Origin: Membranipora membranacea
Taxonomy: Eukaryota; Bryozoa; Gymnolaemata; Cheilostomatida; Membraniporidae
Direction of reading: 5' to 3'
NCBI GenBank assembly: GCA_914767715.1
Contig: OU612068.1
Span: forward strand, 24,304,001-24,368,000
DNA length: 64,000 nt
The notes beneath the pieces are model-generated. The model ran no database searches. It was given only the letters and a program-made list of their open reading frames with translations, and was not told the DNA's origin. The position numbers and the translations under genes were made by a program. Below, one piece after another: positions 47,601 through 62,600 of the stretch (its first letter is position 1; every line of letters begins with the position of its first letter).

Positions 47601-50600
47601 TAGCAGGATAGCAGTACTATTATTTTGAACATAAAACCATAATAAATGTAATGAACCAGGTCATTTAGAGACCTGGTACATTCTATTTATTTGGCACCAT
47701 GTGACGCAAAATAACAGACTGATTTTCTGCGTAACATATTGCCAAAGTTGTCACATTTATCATGAAAAGAAATAGTGAATTTCTGAGGTTCAGAAGAGGG
47801 ACTTAATCAGACCATACGTGGGTGGGCAATAGATTAACATGGTCCACCATCGACTAATTAATATGTCAAATGAAGTCAACACATCATTGACATGGGTGAG
47901 TGGATGGTTATCCCATTAGGCGATGATCACATGTGCGACAAGGAACCACAGTTATTGCTGAGCTATTTTCAGCCACGCCATAAGGAAATCTGGTAATATG
48001 ATTGTTTTATCCAGCATACTATTATTTATAACTTATAGACCCGGACAGAGTGGAGTTTGGATTTATATAGGCAAAACCCCCCAAAATGTAAACCATAAAT
48101 GGGAGGTTTGAATCATGTTCAAAGGCGTGGATCACAAAAGTGCCGTTTCCACAAACCATCCATTGATTTATGTGCGGAATCAGCTGGATCATGTAACTTA
48201 CCGAAAGTATTCCATGCCACAGACCCATTTCTCTCCTGAAGTCTAATACGCAAACCATCACTTCACCTGCAAGATTTGACCAAAATATCTTATTATTTGA
48301 ACTGATGCTCACAAAAGGTGCTACATAGAGAAACAAATTCATTCAAAATTATGACTTTCAAAGAGTATACTAAACTGACATTCAAGGCAACAGTATCCAA
48401 ATATTGTGGCCAGCAGTTATAATATGATATGAGGGTGATTATCTTCCATACATCAGGGAGGTTCTCCTCCATTCTATGCAAAGATAGCTGCCGGGATGGT
48501 GAGCTGGATCAAAGGAGGTACCAAAAAATACCCTCGTTTTTGAGAAGGATTCGAAAGGCCGATACAGAAGGGAAGGGAGTTGAGTGCTAACCATACCTTC
48601 AGTATAAGAGCAGGCTTGTGTTAGAGTTCTACAGTGTGTCACCATGGCGTGATTAGTGACTGTTACTCCCATCACGCTGCCATCCTTAGCTGTTGTATAC
48701 TACAAACAGACAGAAGTCAAAGCGATAACATGAGGGCATAAGTCTACGTTCTATTCCATACTATTTGCGTATAGGAAATATTGTTTGTATAAATAGAAAA
48801 TATATGAGTTAGTGTACTTTTCTGTGGAATTCAAACGCGTTGCAACAGATTATATATTGAACCTGCATATTACTATAGTAAATATTACTTAGTGAGTACA
48901 TCATCCTCATAACAGTATGATTCCATCTTAATTCATCACAGTAATAAGATTTCCGAACTGGAAAATGTTATAAATATATACCTAATGACTAGACAAAACA
49001 TCACAGCTCTGTGCTAGTCTGAGACAGAAAAGTCAGTTATTCATGACGTTAATAATTATATCATGTTAGACATCTACATTGGTCTGTGTAGGCATGCTCA
49101 ACAGGCTTTTTATTCGTACACAATTATTTCCATCATATTATAACCTGTAATATTTGCTTATGATATTATTTCAATAGGAGATTCTTACCTCTATGTAAGC
49201 GGGAGCGTGATCAGGTATATCAGCCGGCGGATGCCAGTCTTTAGGAGGTTTACTTGAAAAGTTTTCTGTACAGAACCACATGAGTTTAGGCCAGCCTTTA
49301 ATGTTACCGATCTCGCCAGTTGGTTCCCGAGGTAGCGTTTTATGACAAACCTCAGAGGTCAAGGCCACAGACACATTAAGAGATCGTAAGAGAAAACCCA
49401 TCCCGGAACTGCTGGCATCCTGAAGGAAACAATAAAATGCATATAGAAATGAGCTGACGAAATTAAACAGAGCGAGAAAGTAGGACAAGTTAGTTTTTGC
49501 TCGTGCACATATCCCGTTGAAACGAAAGTTATAATATGTTACTACAACCCTTTTAACCCTCCTTAATACCCAACTCCTTGAAAATAGACAGACTTTGCTC
49601 CACTGCAATCAAGATTATTTATTTACCAAAAGTGCTAAAGTCATGGCGTCAAAACCGTCAGATATCTGAAACATAATATTATGGATTTATCAGCTCTTGA
49701 GCGACAGAACCGCACAGGCTTCAGCAAGGTGTTGAGAGTTTCATACTCCTTGGGCTGACATCAATCGTGCAGCATATACAAGTCATCTACATTTGATATT
49801 GTGATAATATTGGCTAAAATATTTCTTCCCGTTACACATAACTGCTCTATGAAGTGTGTAATTATATCACACAATTTTGTGCTAGAACAAAATTCCTGCA
49901 TAAAATAACTGTGACTAATTCGAGTAAAAGTTTGACCAGTGTCACCCTGGATTTAAATTTAATAGCCCAGTAGGTAGGATAATCAGTAAACGAACATAAG
50001 AACACTGTTTGTTGATGTTTACATTCCGGGCAAGATCAATTTGTAATCTATTCTACATGGATACCAGGTGTATCAAATTCCTGATCACATCATGGAACTT
50101 GCTTCAGTTTGTGAAGCTTTGTACAGATTAACGAGTCAGGAGCTTCTGATGAACACACAATTCTTAGGATTTTCAGAATTTTGTCAAATGCATGCACTGC
50201 AATGTTCACCTAGGTTTGCAGTGTATGATCTAAATCTTAATGTTGTTGTTACAGGTATGTGAACTCACCCTTTTTGATGTAGGCACTTCCACGGGGACAG
50301 GAACTAGTCCTGCAGTGACGCAGCCATAGAACGCACTTATGTACGATACTGGATCACTGTTAGGAAACACCAGAGCAACCTATAGAACAAAAATATGAGC
50401 CATAAAGAGCAAAAAAAAAAGACAGAGAATGTTCAACACTCTAGGTATACTCATTATAAGCATACCTACATTTTCATATCATATACCATAAACTAACACG
50501 AGTAATCATCTGTGAGTTGCATCTTATTTTGCTTGAAAGTGCAAGCAACTTACCTTATCCCCTGGCCTCAGTACAGGGTCAGTTTTAGTTCCTAATCTGT

Positions 50601-53600
50601 TGAGAAGACAATATGCTACTTTTGTGACTTTAGAGTGAAGTTTTCCGTATGTGAGTGTGTTGACTATTTTACCATGATGATCTAACATGGTGACAGCAGG
50701 TGCTTTTGGGAAACTGGCAGTGCCATATCTGTCTATTGCAGCTGTCAGATTACGTGGCAGTCCAGACTGTATCTGTAAAAATAAAAAAAGGTAATGTAAT
50801 AAAAAGTCAGTCAAATCAGGTTCACCAGGGTGGAAATGGCGCATTTTTGCACCCAAAAGAAGGATTTCCATCTACAGGAGAAATATATTAGATAGGATCA
50901 GAGAGTAATTGTCTTTGGAACATGATCAGCGCCTGTGTCCTTTAGCTAAGAGAAGTCATTCCCATAACATTTGACCACCATTGATTTTTTCAAGCGTGTC
51001 ACTGCATAACCACATACACACCACAAAACCTTACATATCTGGTTAGGAGTGGGAAGGTTGGCAAAGGCTTGTGCCGCTTATCCCTGGGTATTGGGTGGGC
51101 CCTGGTCTGCACTGTGGCAGCTTTAGTTGAATGTTGGACTGACACTTTGATGGTAGATCAGTTTGACACACAGCCTATTAAAATGCCATCAACCGAGCTC
51201 AAATCGGGCCCCAGGCCTTGGTGGTAACTTGTCACCATTTTCCCTGCATATACTTTTCAACACCACCGTTGTTTTGATAATGTCACTCATCACCATATAT
51301 CATGAGAAATGCTGTCACAGCCATAATCAGAGAAGAGTAGATGACAGCTGACACAGATAATAGCCGCTGAGTTATCTAACAATGCATGATTATGACAGGC
51401 CAGCTGACAGGTTATGTACTTTTTTGTCACATTGATGACACATGTGTACATTGGAAAAATGCCAGGGATGTGATTCATTGCGGTCTCATGCTTTTGAAGT
51501 TGTGGCTACAAAACACTTAAATTATGGGGACTCATCATCAATTGGGTTGACAAATTGTTGGGTAGAGTATCATTGTGGTAATTACCAGAATGACAAGAAC
51601 AAGTAGGCACCAAACCAACTTGTTTTTTACAGAGATTCGACCAGTAAATCATCTGACCTAATAAGCTTAAATCCTGATTTCACCATAATACAATAATCCA
51701 CCATGTAAGTCTGATAAGGCTTTTAAAAAGATTTCAGAGCTGGTTTGTAAAAAGAGCTGGTTTGTAAAAAATAAGAGCTGGTTTGTAAAAATAAACGTTG
51801 TTACACTGCCATACTTTTACACTGAGGTAGCTTATGGGGATTAGATTTTTGAATAATGAGATCATGGGGGAGGTTTATTGGGCTTATAAATAACCCTAAT
51901 GAGTGGACAGATAGTGAATAATAACCTCTATCAATCATCTCTGAGCCAGAAGCGGGTGTTTTTAGAGATATATGATACAAATCATCTGACCCACTCTTAA
52001 CCAGAGAAGTGTAACTAGTGTGTGGTGAGGAATTTTTGCATCATAAAAAACCCCTTATTATATGAATCAGTGTTTCAAAGGTCGAACATTTTCAAACGGT
52101 TTTAAATCATTTGTAAAAGTACTGGAATAGACTAGTTGCAGGTAGCTCTAACCACTGTCTGTACTCATGGACCTCAGTTCACTAAACGCACATGCTAAGG
52201 GGAAGGCCAGTCGTCTTCCTGACTCATACATTGAAAAACAATTCGTTCAAGCTCAGACAACAAATCTGGTTTAACTTCCATGCGGCATGAAAGGAGGGGG
52301 TAATAACAATTTTTATGTTTATCATTTTCATGTTCGTGGTAAATAAACTACTAACCACTGCTGCACCTCCATCTGTAGGCCTCATGGTGTTTCCTTCAGG
52401 CTTTGGTGCATCTGGATCGCTCATATTTACTACAAGCAAAACAAGCAAAACAAATACATTTATATGTAATCAACATCAATATGGAGCTGGCAGTGTGGTG
52501 AGATTGAAAGGTCAATCTCTGCGATTATAAGAACTTGTGGTCTATCTCATCTGTCCTAGGAATTGAAAAGTCACAAGTAGCATATATGGAGGAGTTTAAT
52601 CACTATTGCATATTCATAGCAAAGATTATAAATATTGTTCATAGTATACAGTAGCAATACTGAGAGAGGTATATATATACATACTCTGTGACAACATCAT
52701 AAAAAAACATGACTTTGAAGGAAAAATGCCGCATAGAATGAGCTTATTTATTATGCAGAGGTTTATATTCTCTAACCAGCAACCTGAAATGAATGATTAA
52801 CTCCTCGCTGAAATGTTCTGAAGAGTGTTTCCTGTGCTCTATTTATCTAACACAAAAACCAGAGTATTGAAGTGAGATTTTCATCTCACTACAATACTCT
52901 GGTTATATATATTATATATTAATATACAATAAATATATTATATGATAATGGTCACGTATATGATTACCACAGCATTGCGTGCACAACAACATTTTATGAA
53001 GGTGAATAAAGAGGGATTCCCTTCATCCGATTGGTACCAACCTTCTAATTCAGAACTCTCATCAACAAAGTATTCTGGTAATGGTTTTCTTTTTGGTCTC
53101 TGCAAAAGAAAATAAATAAACATCTGGAGTAGAAATGACAAACAAGGTTTTTTGGCAAAGATCAACTGTTGTTCTTTTGCTATCCAGATATTTTGAGCAG
53201 TTCATTGGGCCAGGGAGAATGGGCCAAGTTTCTCTATTTCAGCTCTTACTCAATATTTCATCCCCAGGTATCGTGTGAGCTGTTATTGGAAAAGAACCAT
53301 CAGTCAGCTCATGTTTTGTTAGTCAGGGCCAAGCTATTGTCATCCATTTTACAATCCTCACATTACATAACAAAAATGCCTGTAAGACGTAGATGTTTAT
53401 TGGCAGAATGTATTCTTTGCATAGTTGGCAGTGCAATGGTATTTGTGACAATTTGATGAGTTTACAGGCTTTTTATCACACCAAAACTGTGAAGTGAAGG
53501 TTGGCCACCTGATCTGAGCTATAAAACTGATTTCAAAACTTGGTCTGGTGAGATTAGATTAGATTTGTTGACATGAGCAGTTAGTTAAGTTCTCGGTGTC

Positions 53601-56600
53601 AACTGTTGACATGAGCAGTTAGTTAAGTTCTCGGTGTCAACATGAAATCATATTTCGGAACAGGAATATGGTCATGGACTATTTGCGGAGAAATTTCCAG
53701 ATTGGGTAGATTCTTGGTATGTTGACCTATGCTACTGTAGGTTTGTATATGATCGCATAAAAATAACACACCCCTCCGCTAGGCAGTATCCCAGCCACCC
53801 ACTCTTCCTCCTAAGAGGAGTTAAATGCCGTTTCCATGGGGCGATTACTCCCGAAATCCTTACAAAATCGACACATGGAAACATAGTGAATGTTAGCTAG
53901 AATTCAGTTTAGCTAGTTTGGGCCCACCCAATGTTAGCAAGGACAAATAACTAGCTAAGGTGGTAGTATAAAAAGTAATGAGGCCAAGTAAATTAAAGCT
54001 AGCCGCAAATTTCCAGAACAAAATGGCGTACATTGTCTCCTGTAAATTATTTAGTCCCCAGGGTATTTCGAATCCGGAAAATTGTTGCCTCTTTAATCCC
54101 TATTTAATCTTCACATTTTTCTCTTCCTCATCACTGATTGCTAACCACAAGCAGAAATGCCATCAATTGACTATTAGAAAATGATAAATTTACAGCACTT
54201 TCTGCTACTGGTAACTCCCAATGGACACATTCAGCTAAGACAATATTACGATCCAGATCCCAGAAATAGATCTATTGTCTGTCTATGCTCCTGATACTAA
54301 TGACTAGATAGCTGAGGACTACTCATTAGGCAATGCAGTTACTAGCCTGGTTATAATAATGAACTAGTCATAACAATACTCATAGCTCAACACACAAAGA
54401 TCATAATCTACACTTCTACCCAGACAACTCATCTAAATGCCTACTGTGGCTGTATTTACTAATTAATTACTAAGATCTAATTATCTCATAGCTAACAATG
54501 ATAACAGGGGGCTGATATCAAGGATGGGTATAAAGTTAATACTTCTGCTTTTGGTATTATTGTGTGTGTATAATTTACATTCCTAGGAACTAGAAATCAA
54601 CACCTCGACAGGCTATTGAATAATGCGTCAGCAGTGATTATATTTCAGAGATAGCAGGCCCCATATGATGAAAATGAGATGCCTTATGCAGCCTACTCAG
54701 CTTGCATTATTAATCAGAGATGGCGGGTGACCCCAAATTCCTAACCGCTGCTTTGACTCTGCGTAACCAGTGGCATGGTTTGACCCATAATTTACATATT
54801 ACAAAGTAAAGTACATTAATTTAGGGTCTTGCCGAGGAGAATAAGACACACGTGTTTGGGAAGAGTGCTATGTGTATAAAAACTTCCAGCAGGCATATTG
54901 ATAACAGATTTAATCACTCCACGTTCATGTTGAGCATGTTGTCTCACATTTTGCGAGCACTGATTATGGATGTAAGTTATCCCTCAGGCGCATTCTTATG
55001 TTATCTGGGTCTTTCAATTAGAAGGAGCGAGACATTTGCTGTCCAATGATCAAGCATTATTTCTCCAGGCAAATTACATCTAAAATCATACACTCAAAAA
55101 TATATGTATCAGTTCCTCATTTTACAGAGCGCCACCAATATTTTGGCAGATTGTAATTGAAGGAACCCCTGAAACCATAAGATCGCATAAAATTTGCTGT
55201 AATCAGCATTTTAAAATATCACGCTCCACCTTGGCGATGAAATTCATGCGTAGCGGGGATATTCAGGAATGCTGATGGAGCCAGTGAGGGCGGGACTTTC
55301 CCACCCGTCCCGATAGACCATAGTGGTAAAACTACTGACCTTAAGTGTATTGAGAAGTTGCTGTATCTTTGTTGACACTTTGCCCTTACAGTACAGAGTT
55401 CCTACGGGATTACTATTCTGCGGAGGCTGTATCCTCACACTGCCCGCATTAGCTCGCTTGTTGAGCTCAAAGGCTATGTGATGTGTTATATCCGGAGGAG
55501 GCAACTGCCCCTTCTGATTCTGCTGCGCTGTTGGAGCTGGTTGTAATCTTATGAAAGACCCTGGAAAAGAGAAGCAAACCCGTCAATCATCGAGTATTTT
55601 GCAGATTGAGCCCCTACAGATTGGGAATGAGGAGTTTCTTCTCTAAGACAGCTGCTCCTGTTTGTAATGTGACTGTTTGTGACAGGACTGGCCACCAGGC
55701 CAATGCCATCTTCTGGCCTGGATGACCTTACCATGGCTCTCTTACGCATGTATGACATAGAGCTGATCTCGAACATGAATAATGTCAAAGTCATTGCATA
55801 ATGAGACAGCGGATTATAGATGCACATGAGTAGAAGCAACATGTGACTGCGTGTGTCAACAGCAGATACAGACAGTTCACATGGCGTTAGTTATGTACAG
55901 AGTATATCTTTCCATCACAACCATTTACTGTAATGCCACTTGTCAAAATCTATTTTCTCACAATTCTTAGGACCCATGATTGTGTTGCCAGGTGATGGGA
56001 TGAAACAAAGGATTCTCTCGCTCATATAATTGAATAAGTGCTGTGTCAGTCAAAATACTTGGGTTTTTGCAAAGCCTACTTAGCAGGGGGGTTTGTTTAC
56101 CTCATTCTAGGTACATCATCGGTAAGATTTAGTATCCAGTACTGTGTGCAATCTGATTGCAATCAGGAGCTAATTAGCCACCCCAGAGCATTGTTTTGTG
56201 TCAAATTAACAGCACGCTTCAGAATGCAATAAAACCTTGTTTCAGCCCATTAATCCAAGATGACAACTACTCAGCATTGCACTGGGAGAATATGTGAATA
56301 GCTACAAGCACCAATTTACGCAGTTTCTGTTTGTAAACAAAGCAAGCAGCGGAAAACCCTGAAAGCTGCTGAGAGATACTGAAAATTATAAACGGCTACA
56401 TACGGGGTCACAATATGCATGACAGAATCCATCTAGAGCACTTGTCCTTGTCAGTCACGCACTATATCAAGTTTAATCCAATTGCCTGCATTCCAGTTGC
56501 TCCCTTCCACTGGTCACGCAACAGTAGATCGGGAGCAACTCCGAATGTAGGCATATGGACCAAATTTGGTCTAGTCATACACAGAAGGACATACTGCAAC

Positions 56601-59600
56601 TGCTGGACACGGCAGGGCGAGGGGAAGTGATGGTCATACCTTGTGTTTTGAGCTCTGGTATCTGGTGATGTGGATCATGATGATGTGATTGAGGAGGATG
56701 CTGACTAGATCTGTGGCCTGGGTGAGGAGCTCCTGGAGGTGCGGGGAGTACAGGCCCCACCCCGAGATGATCTCTGTGTATGTGTGGGGCGTTATCTCTA
56801 GATGGAATGGACGGAGTACTGCTGGCATTGCTGCCTCTATGTGGGAACTCTAGAGAACTGGTGTTTTCCTCATCAAAAACACTGCTGTCATCATCAGAGG
56901 AACCACCATCTACAAGAAAGGATGTCAGAATATGATAAAATAATCACGCATTACACAGCTAGCAGGGGAGATAACTGCCCCCATGAGGTATATTCAATTG
57001 CACTTTCTGTAATTACACTGCACTCTTTGATACCAGAGGTGGAATGTTTTGGCGCCTCAGATTTACTAATGACGCATTTAAGCCTACTACTACTGATTCA
57101 ACGGAAACTATCAGAAGTACAAATGTTGGAAAATGTCAGCAAGAGTAAGATACTTGTGCTAATTAGGTCAAATATTTCTATTCTTATTCCAGTTGTTTTG
57201 AAATAAAGGCTAACAAAGCATCACATACACCAATATGATGCCTCCTTTGCCGTCTGATTACTCAGCACCATAAATTTATCTGCTTATTACATGTTTATGC
57301 TCAGTTCTGGCTCAAGTGTAGTCTGAGCCCCCAGACTCTTGCTGACGCCCCCCCCCCCCCCCATACGGGGCAACTGCTGTCAAACACTGTACACTCACTG
57401 TTTTTCTGTTGATGATGCACATCAGGAGGAGTCTGTATTGTTGACATTCTCTTACTAGGCATAGGCACAGGTAGCTTTCCCTGATGGTAATTCTTCAGGG
57501 CCTGTATAACAGCCTCAGTCCTAACCTCTGCAAGTAAAAACACAATCAAATGTAGCCTTATATTGTCAGTAACAAAGATGAATGTGTGTCTCGGATAAGG
57601 ACGGAAAACTGTTATTTTTAGCTGAATGACACTTCTGCGGCAGCATCTTCTGCTGTCGAGGGTTGGTCATACAGTCCCTGGTATTCTCAGGAGCATCATC
57701 AGTGTATCACTTCATAATTCAGCAGCAAATATTAGTGCACTGCTTCGCTCGAACGTTATATTATTAGTGCTGTTCCATATACGTCCCCAGCGGTGAGTGT
57801 GTAATAAGCATCCAAAATAACGACAAAAAAGGAGCAGATAATCTTATTATTCACAGAATAACATCTAAGTAGTCCACTATAGAGAAGTGTGTCGCTTTTG
57901 CGAGATAAGATTGTACAAAAAGCATAGCAAGACGAATCACCTCCAACCAACACAAGATGGATCTGTCATTTAACTCGACAATGGTGACCTTCAAAATAAC
58001 ATCTGAGATTCCTCCACAACAATCACACAACAAAGGTGCTTAGGATAGTGGACCTGCATTGATCAGGTCGCCATAAACACCACAAACAAAGATATGACTG
58101 CGTCTGCCTAGAGCGCTAATAAAATTTTCACAAAGTAAGGAGCCTCCATGCTCTGTGTACTTACGGCTCATTGTATTACGTGATATTATTTCAGACGCTA
58201 TGACAGCGATCTTTGATGTCTCAATCTAATTTGCTGTGCGAAAGAAAACCTCCATTGTTGATGTAACTACTCTCTCTTTGATCACAAAAGTGAAAATGTT
58301 ATCAAATCCGATATAAAGCAAATCTAATCACCCTCAAATCACAAAACCACATCGCTCTAATGTTTGCATCAAATCACACCAATCAATGATGATCAAATCT
58401 GGATTAATCATAGCTTTGGTGAGATGGGAAAGTTACAGTTTGATGATGATAATTACTGTATTGGGTACCATCTAATCACAGATGTTGTACAGTTTCATCT
58501 ACCCACAAAGGCTTTTCTGATCTCGTAATGTGATGAATTTGTGGATAGAATGAGACTGCCACCTCGGGCAACAGAAAGTCTAACCATGACTGAGTTATGA
58601 CACTGCTTGATGATAATATCTAATTGCTCGCATGATTAGAATTTATGACAGAGACTATTATAGTCTCTGTTTATAATATGAGGGATAATAACTCAAAACC
58701 ATGACACAGATAAGAAATTAAGTTTCAGATACACAGAAGAGCCGAAATTGTGGCTTGTCATACCTCATGCTCACCATACAACCATAAACCTCTACCCCAT
58801 CTATAACAAATTATCTCAGACCTGAGTGTATATATCACCCCTAGCTTCAGCCAGCCTTAGACAATGGGATGTAGATAGCACAATTATCTTCTGATAGTAA
58901 CTTGAATACAGACTATTATTATGTCATCAGCTGTGCTGCTGCTTCCATTGAAAGGAAAGAGTGAGGGGGTGGAAGAATCCACATTGTCACAAAAAGTACT
59001 ACAGAGTCAGCTAAGACCAAACTCTAAACTTGGTACTCAAAACTGGGCAATCAAACTTGTTCCAAAAAAATACTAATGCAGACATTAAATCTACATAAAA
59101 TCCATCTTAAACCACATTAGAAGATGCCGAGTACGTCACAATACTGTGATTAAGTGAAAATGCACTGAGTGATAGAAGAGAAGAAATGAGTGTTGTTCAT
59201 TAACCCAAATGGTTAGGTGCATGCTCTCGGAGAGATCATGAACACCATGTAGGTAGTGAAAGTCTCGAACTGAGCCTGACTCATGATTTCTAAATGAAGA
59301 TTTGTGAGTCGTAGGGAGGACTATGCACACCACTGCATATGCATAGACATCCTGCATAATATGCGCAAAAGCTGCACATACAAATTTAACAGTCGGCTCG
59401 TTCGAGTATTACTATTCCAGATTTCTGCGATTCTCTGCTCATCTTGATCCAAGAAGACCTACCTGTAGGCTGGACGACATCAACTGATAGTAGCTCAGAC
59501 CTATACATGACTCATACTATGGTTCCACTCCGTAATGATTGTGACTGTGTGGGGCTTATAATCCAGGACTGAGTTATCTAACACGAGAACGTCAGCCCGA

Positions 59601-62600
59601 CCTGCTGCTGCTCTGTAGTATATCTCCTGATAGATTAGCAGTCAGTGAACCCTATGCGCTCCTACTCCTATGCTTCACAGCAGCATACTGCTTGCTCTAT
59701 TATGCATTCGAATGTCTTCGATTCTAACCCTATTACTCATCCATTAATTTGATTGATGGCATTAACAGCTCTCAGAACATCCAAAACATGAAATAAAACC
59801 ACCAGCAACCACTAACCCTATGCAAAATTAATGAGCAATAAAGTAAATCCACTAATCGCACGGCTAATAGTGGGATAAAAAATCAAAGCTTAAAAATAAA
59901 CCACATTGTACAAACACTGACAGTTTGCAGCTTTTCAATGGAATGTTGTACTATTTGATGTAAAGAACAGACATATTTTTCTGAGTAGCTGCTGGTTCCG
60001 ATAATATCCTGACAACAAACTCGTGCTTGGTCAGCGGATCAAATTCCTGAACTGCTTTGCTTACCTTTTCAAAATGTTATACCTGAGATGGTCTAAATAT
60101 CACTGTGAGCTGATGATGACTAGTTGACTCCCAGCAGAATGCTTGTCAGGCATGTCAAGAGCCGATCTAGAGTACCTTAGTGACCCCCCATTGCTCACAA
60201 AACATTCTATCCAAGGACTAGCGCTAACAGTGCCTGTCAAATCTATTCTACTCCATCCGCACATTCATTCACAATGCCAAAAATATGAGTGAGTATGAAT
60301 GAATTAATTTCTTTGTTCTAACTAATTTCCCTTTCACATGCACCCTGTTGTACACAGTATAATGAAATAAATGAGCAACAAGCCCACTTGTAACAATAAT
60401 TAGCCCTGAGCGTTTCACCCTCTGTTCTGTTATGATGAATTATTCCAATCTTTTAGACGGATATGCATTCAGCTTGCCCACCCAGAATGTTGATCGTCTA
60501 TAAACACATTCAGTCAGCAAATTGTATTCATATCATTGCAGTATAACAGTGATATGAAGGCATCAAAATCATAACACATCCGTAGTCTTTGCGTCAGGTG
60601 GTGTGTTGAAATATCCTAGCTGTCATTTTTTGGCAGTATGGCTAATCGTAGATGATTTTTGAGAGGCTCACAGCTGACATAATCCTCAGACTAAAACCGC
60701 AGCTCTACCATCATAGACTTAAATCATCCCTGGACAGGTTGATGTTTACAAAAGGATTAATTATTGCCAATTGTGTCATGCTGTGCTTATACCACAATGT
60801 TTATGGGGGTAATGATTTATGTCAGAGGAGTGCAATAAATTGAGACCCAAATCTGATCACTGCCCTTAGATATTCAGACTCTTCAATAATATAAGAATGT
60901 TGATATGATGATGGAACACTGAGCTGTGGAAACAGGCTGATAGCTGATGTTGTTTGTGCATCAGAAGCTGGCAATTCCAACAACACCGGTCATAAGGAAG
61001 ATAAATCATCAAGTAAGATTTACTGCTACCACACAGAACACCACGTAACTGGAATTGGTAAAGTTGTTGCTCAGTGTACAACAGGTGGTATAATTCATGG
61101 TCCTGGAAAACCAAGGCAATAAGTCAAAGACTTCTGTATAAAATAAGTATGTTGTGGACTGCAAAACTCTACGTCATACATATTTTATACCGTGTCAAAT
61201 ACAAAAATCGAGAGCACAAGTACCCTCTGACAATAAATGACTAAAAAGACCACTCCAGGATTACTAACACACGAGAATCCAGTCACTGAAAAAAGTCTTA
61301 CCTCAATCGCAGGACTGCATCAAAAGACACAACATTGATGCTCCAACTTATCTTAGTAACTACAGTGATCCAAATCAACTCGGTTACCAGCCAAGCAATA
61401 CGAGTGACCGCAAAATCAGATATCTCAGTATCTACACCCTACTCTTGTTCTACACAGCTTTAGATGGTTATCACCGCTTTTCGACAAAAGGATATGCACA
61501 CAAGAGGTGTTCAAAGCATTGAATAGAAGCAAGGCCAGACAAAATAAATAAAATATTTTTAATTAACAGCTAGGTGTAAAATGCCTATTGTGTTTAGTAC
61601 TTTCCTTGGCTATAACAACTACCAACAACCAATCAATTAGGAAGCATGGTGGTTGAAAATCGATTACACGCAATGCTGGTTTTTCAAACTTTCTAGTTGA
61701 ACAACCCTCAGTTGAAGCCAAAAGTACAAAACAAAGCATCAATCAACTGGACCCTCAACTTTGACATTTAAAATGAACATGGCTCAGGTTCATCGCTGGC
61801 TGAGGTCAAGTTAAATCTGGACAACTTCCATCAGGGAGGGTGGGACATACCACCCTCCCACCCTCCTTGCTTCCATATACACTGAAAGTATCCCGTTTGA
61901 TAATTCAGAGCAGACAAATCCAAAATGTTGAATCCAAACTCCTCAGGGAAGACAATCCTCTGCGCACACACCATGGGCAGTTAGAAAACCAAGGAGACTA
62001 GTTGCGGGTTCGATGGAGTGGAGTTGGTGAGGGTTGTTTGGATCAAGCCAGACACACTCAGAAAAGAAGGTTTGAGGAACAAAATTCATTGCTTTGGCTT
62101 TATAACAATGATCAGATCTATGATTCTACTACACCTACAACCGCTACCTGTGGTTCAATTTCCATCTTCTTCATATCAGAGACTCGTGAGACAGTGACAC
62201 AGCTCTCCTGTGAGCGTCACAGCTCTCATGTGAGTGTCACAGCTCACATGAATGAAAATCTCCAACCAGTAATAATAATGTCATTTAGCAATCTACATAG
62301 AGCTGAAGATATTCTCAAGATACTTTCACATTGCATTATTGATGAGATGAGGCCAATAAAATGCAAATTACATAACAGCTCATTAGAAAGATGAGTGGGA
62401 GAGAAATGTTGAAGACCGACACTTGAAACTTGGATACTATTGAGTTTCAATAACTAGTGATATTGATGAGCGAGTATGATAAGAGTTGATAACCCATACA
62501 GACCAGTCAAGGAACGGGCAGCAAACTCATTCTACAGATCAGATAGCCATACGAGTAGAACCAGAGATAGACAGGCTGCAGATAGAGGGCAATACTCCTT

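Larger units (their letters stand above)
43417..50772 (-). other. DIP2: first adenylate-forming (FAAL-like) domain of DIP2
   Basis: Encoded by the 14 exons from 50772 down to 43417, about visible residues 295-921. Landmarks in order: GLPRNLTAAIDRYGT, RPGDKVALVFPNSDP, the A3-like SVMGVTVTNHAMVTHCRTLT, LDFRREMGLWHGIL, KSRDMHWGML, CPCASSAEALTV, RTGLIGFLGP, VTGRRHNTDDI and VAEQRPD. Exon 49665-49627 is only 39 nt and encodes a loop that varies between species. Confidence 0.92.

Noticed and set aside
49171-49608. 145-codon minus-strand frame as a single exon
   Set aside because: Only 49419-49189 is coding; the upstream part crosses the splice acceptor into intron.
56802-57206. 134-codon open frame on the plus strand
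   Set aside because: It is antisense to the DIP2 exon 56909-56640 at its start and runs into intron; it is a shadow frame.
62002-62394. 130-codon open frame on the plus strand in the large DIP2 intron
   Set aside because: Part of it is the 20-bp tandem repeat at 62199, the composition is not protein-like, and no splice partners were found.
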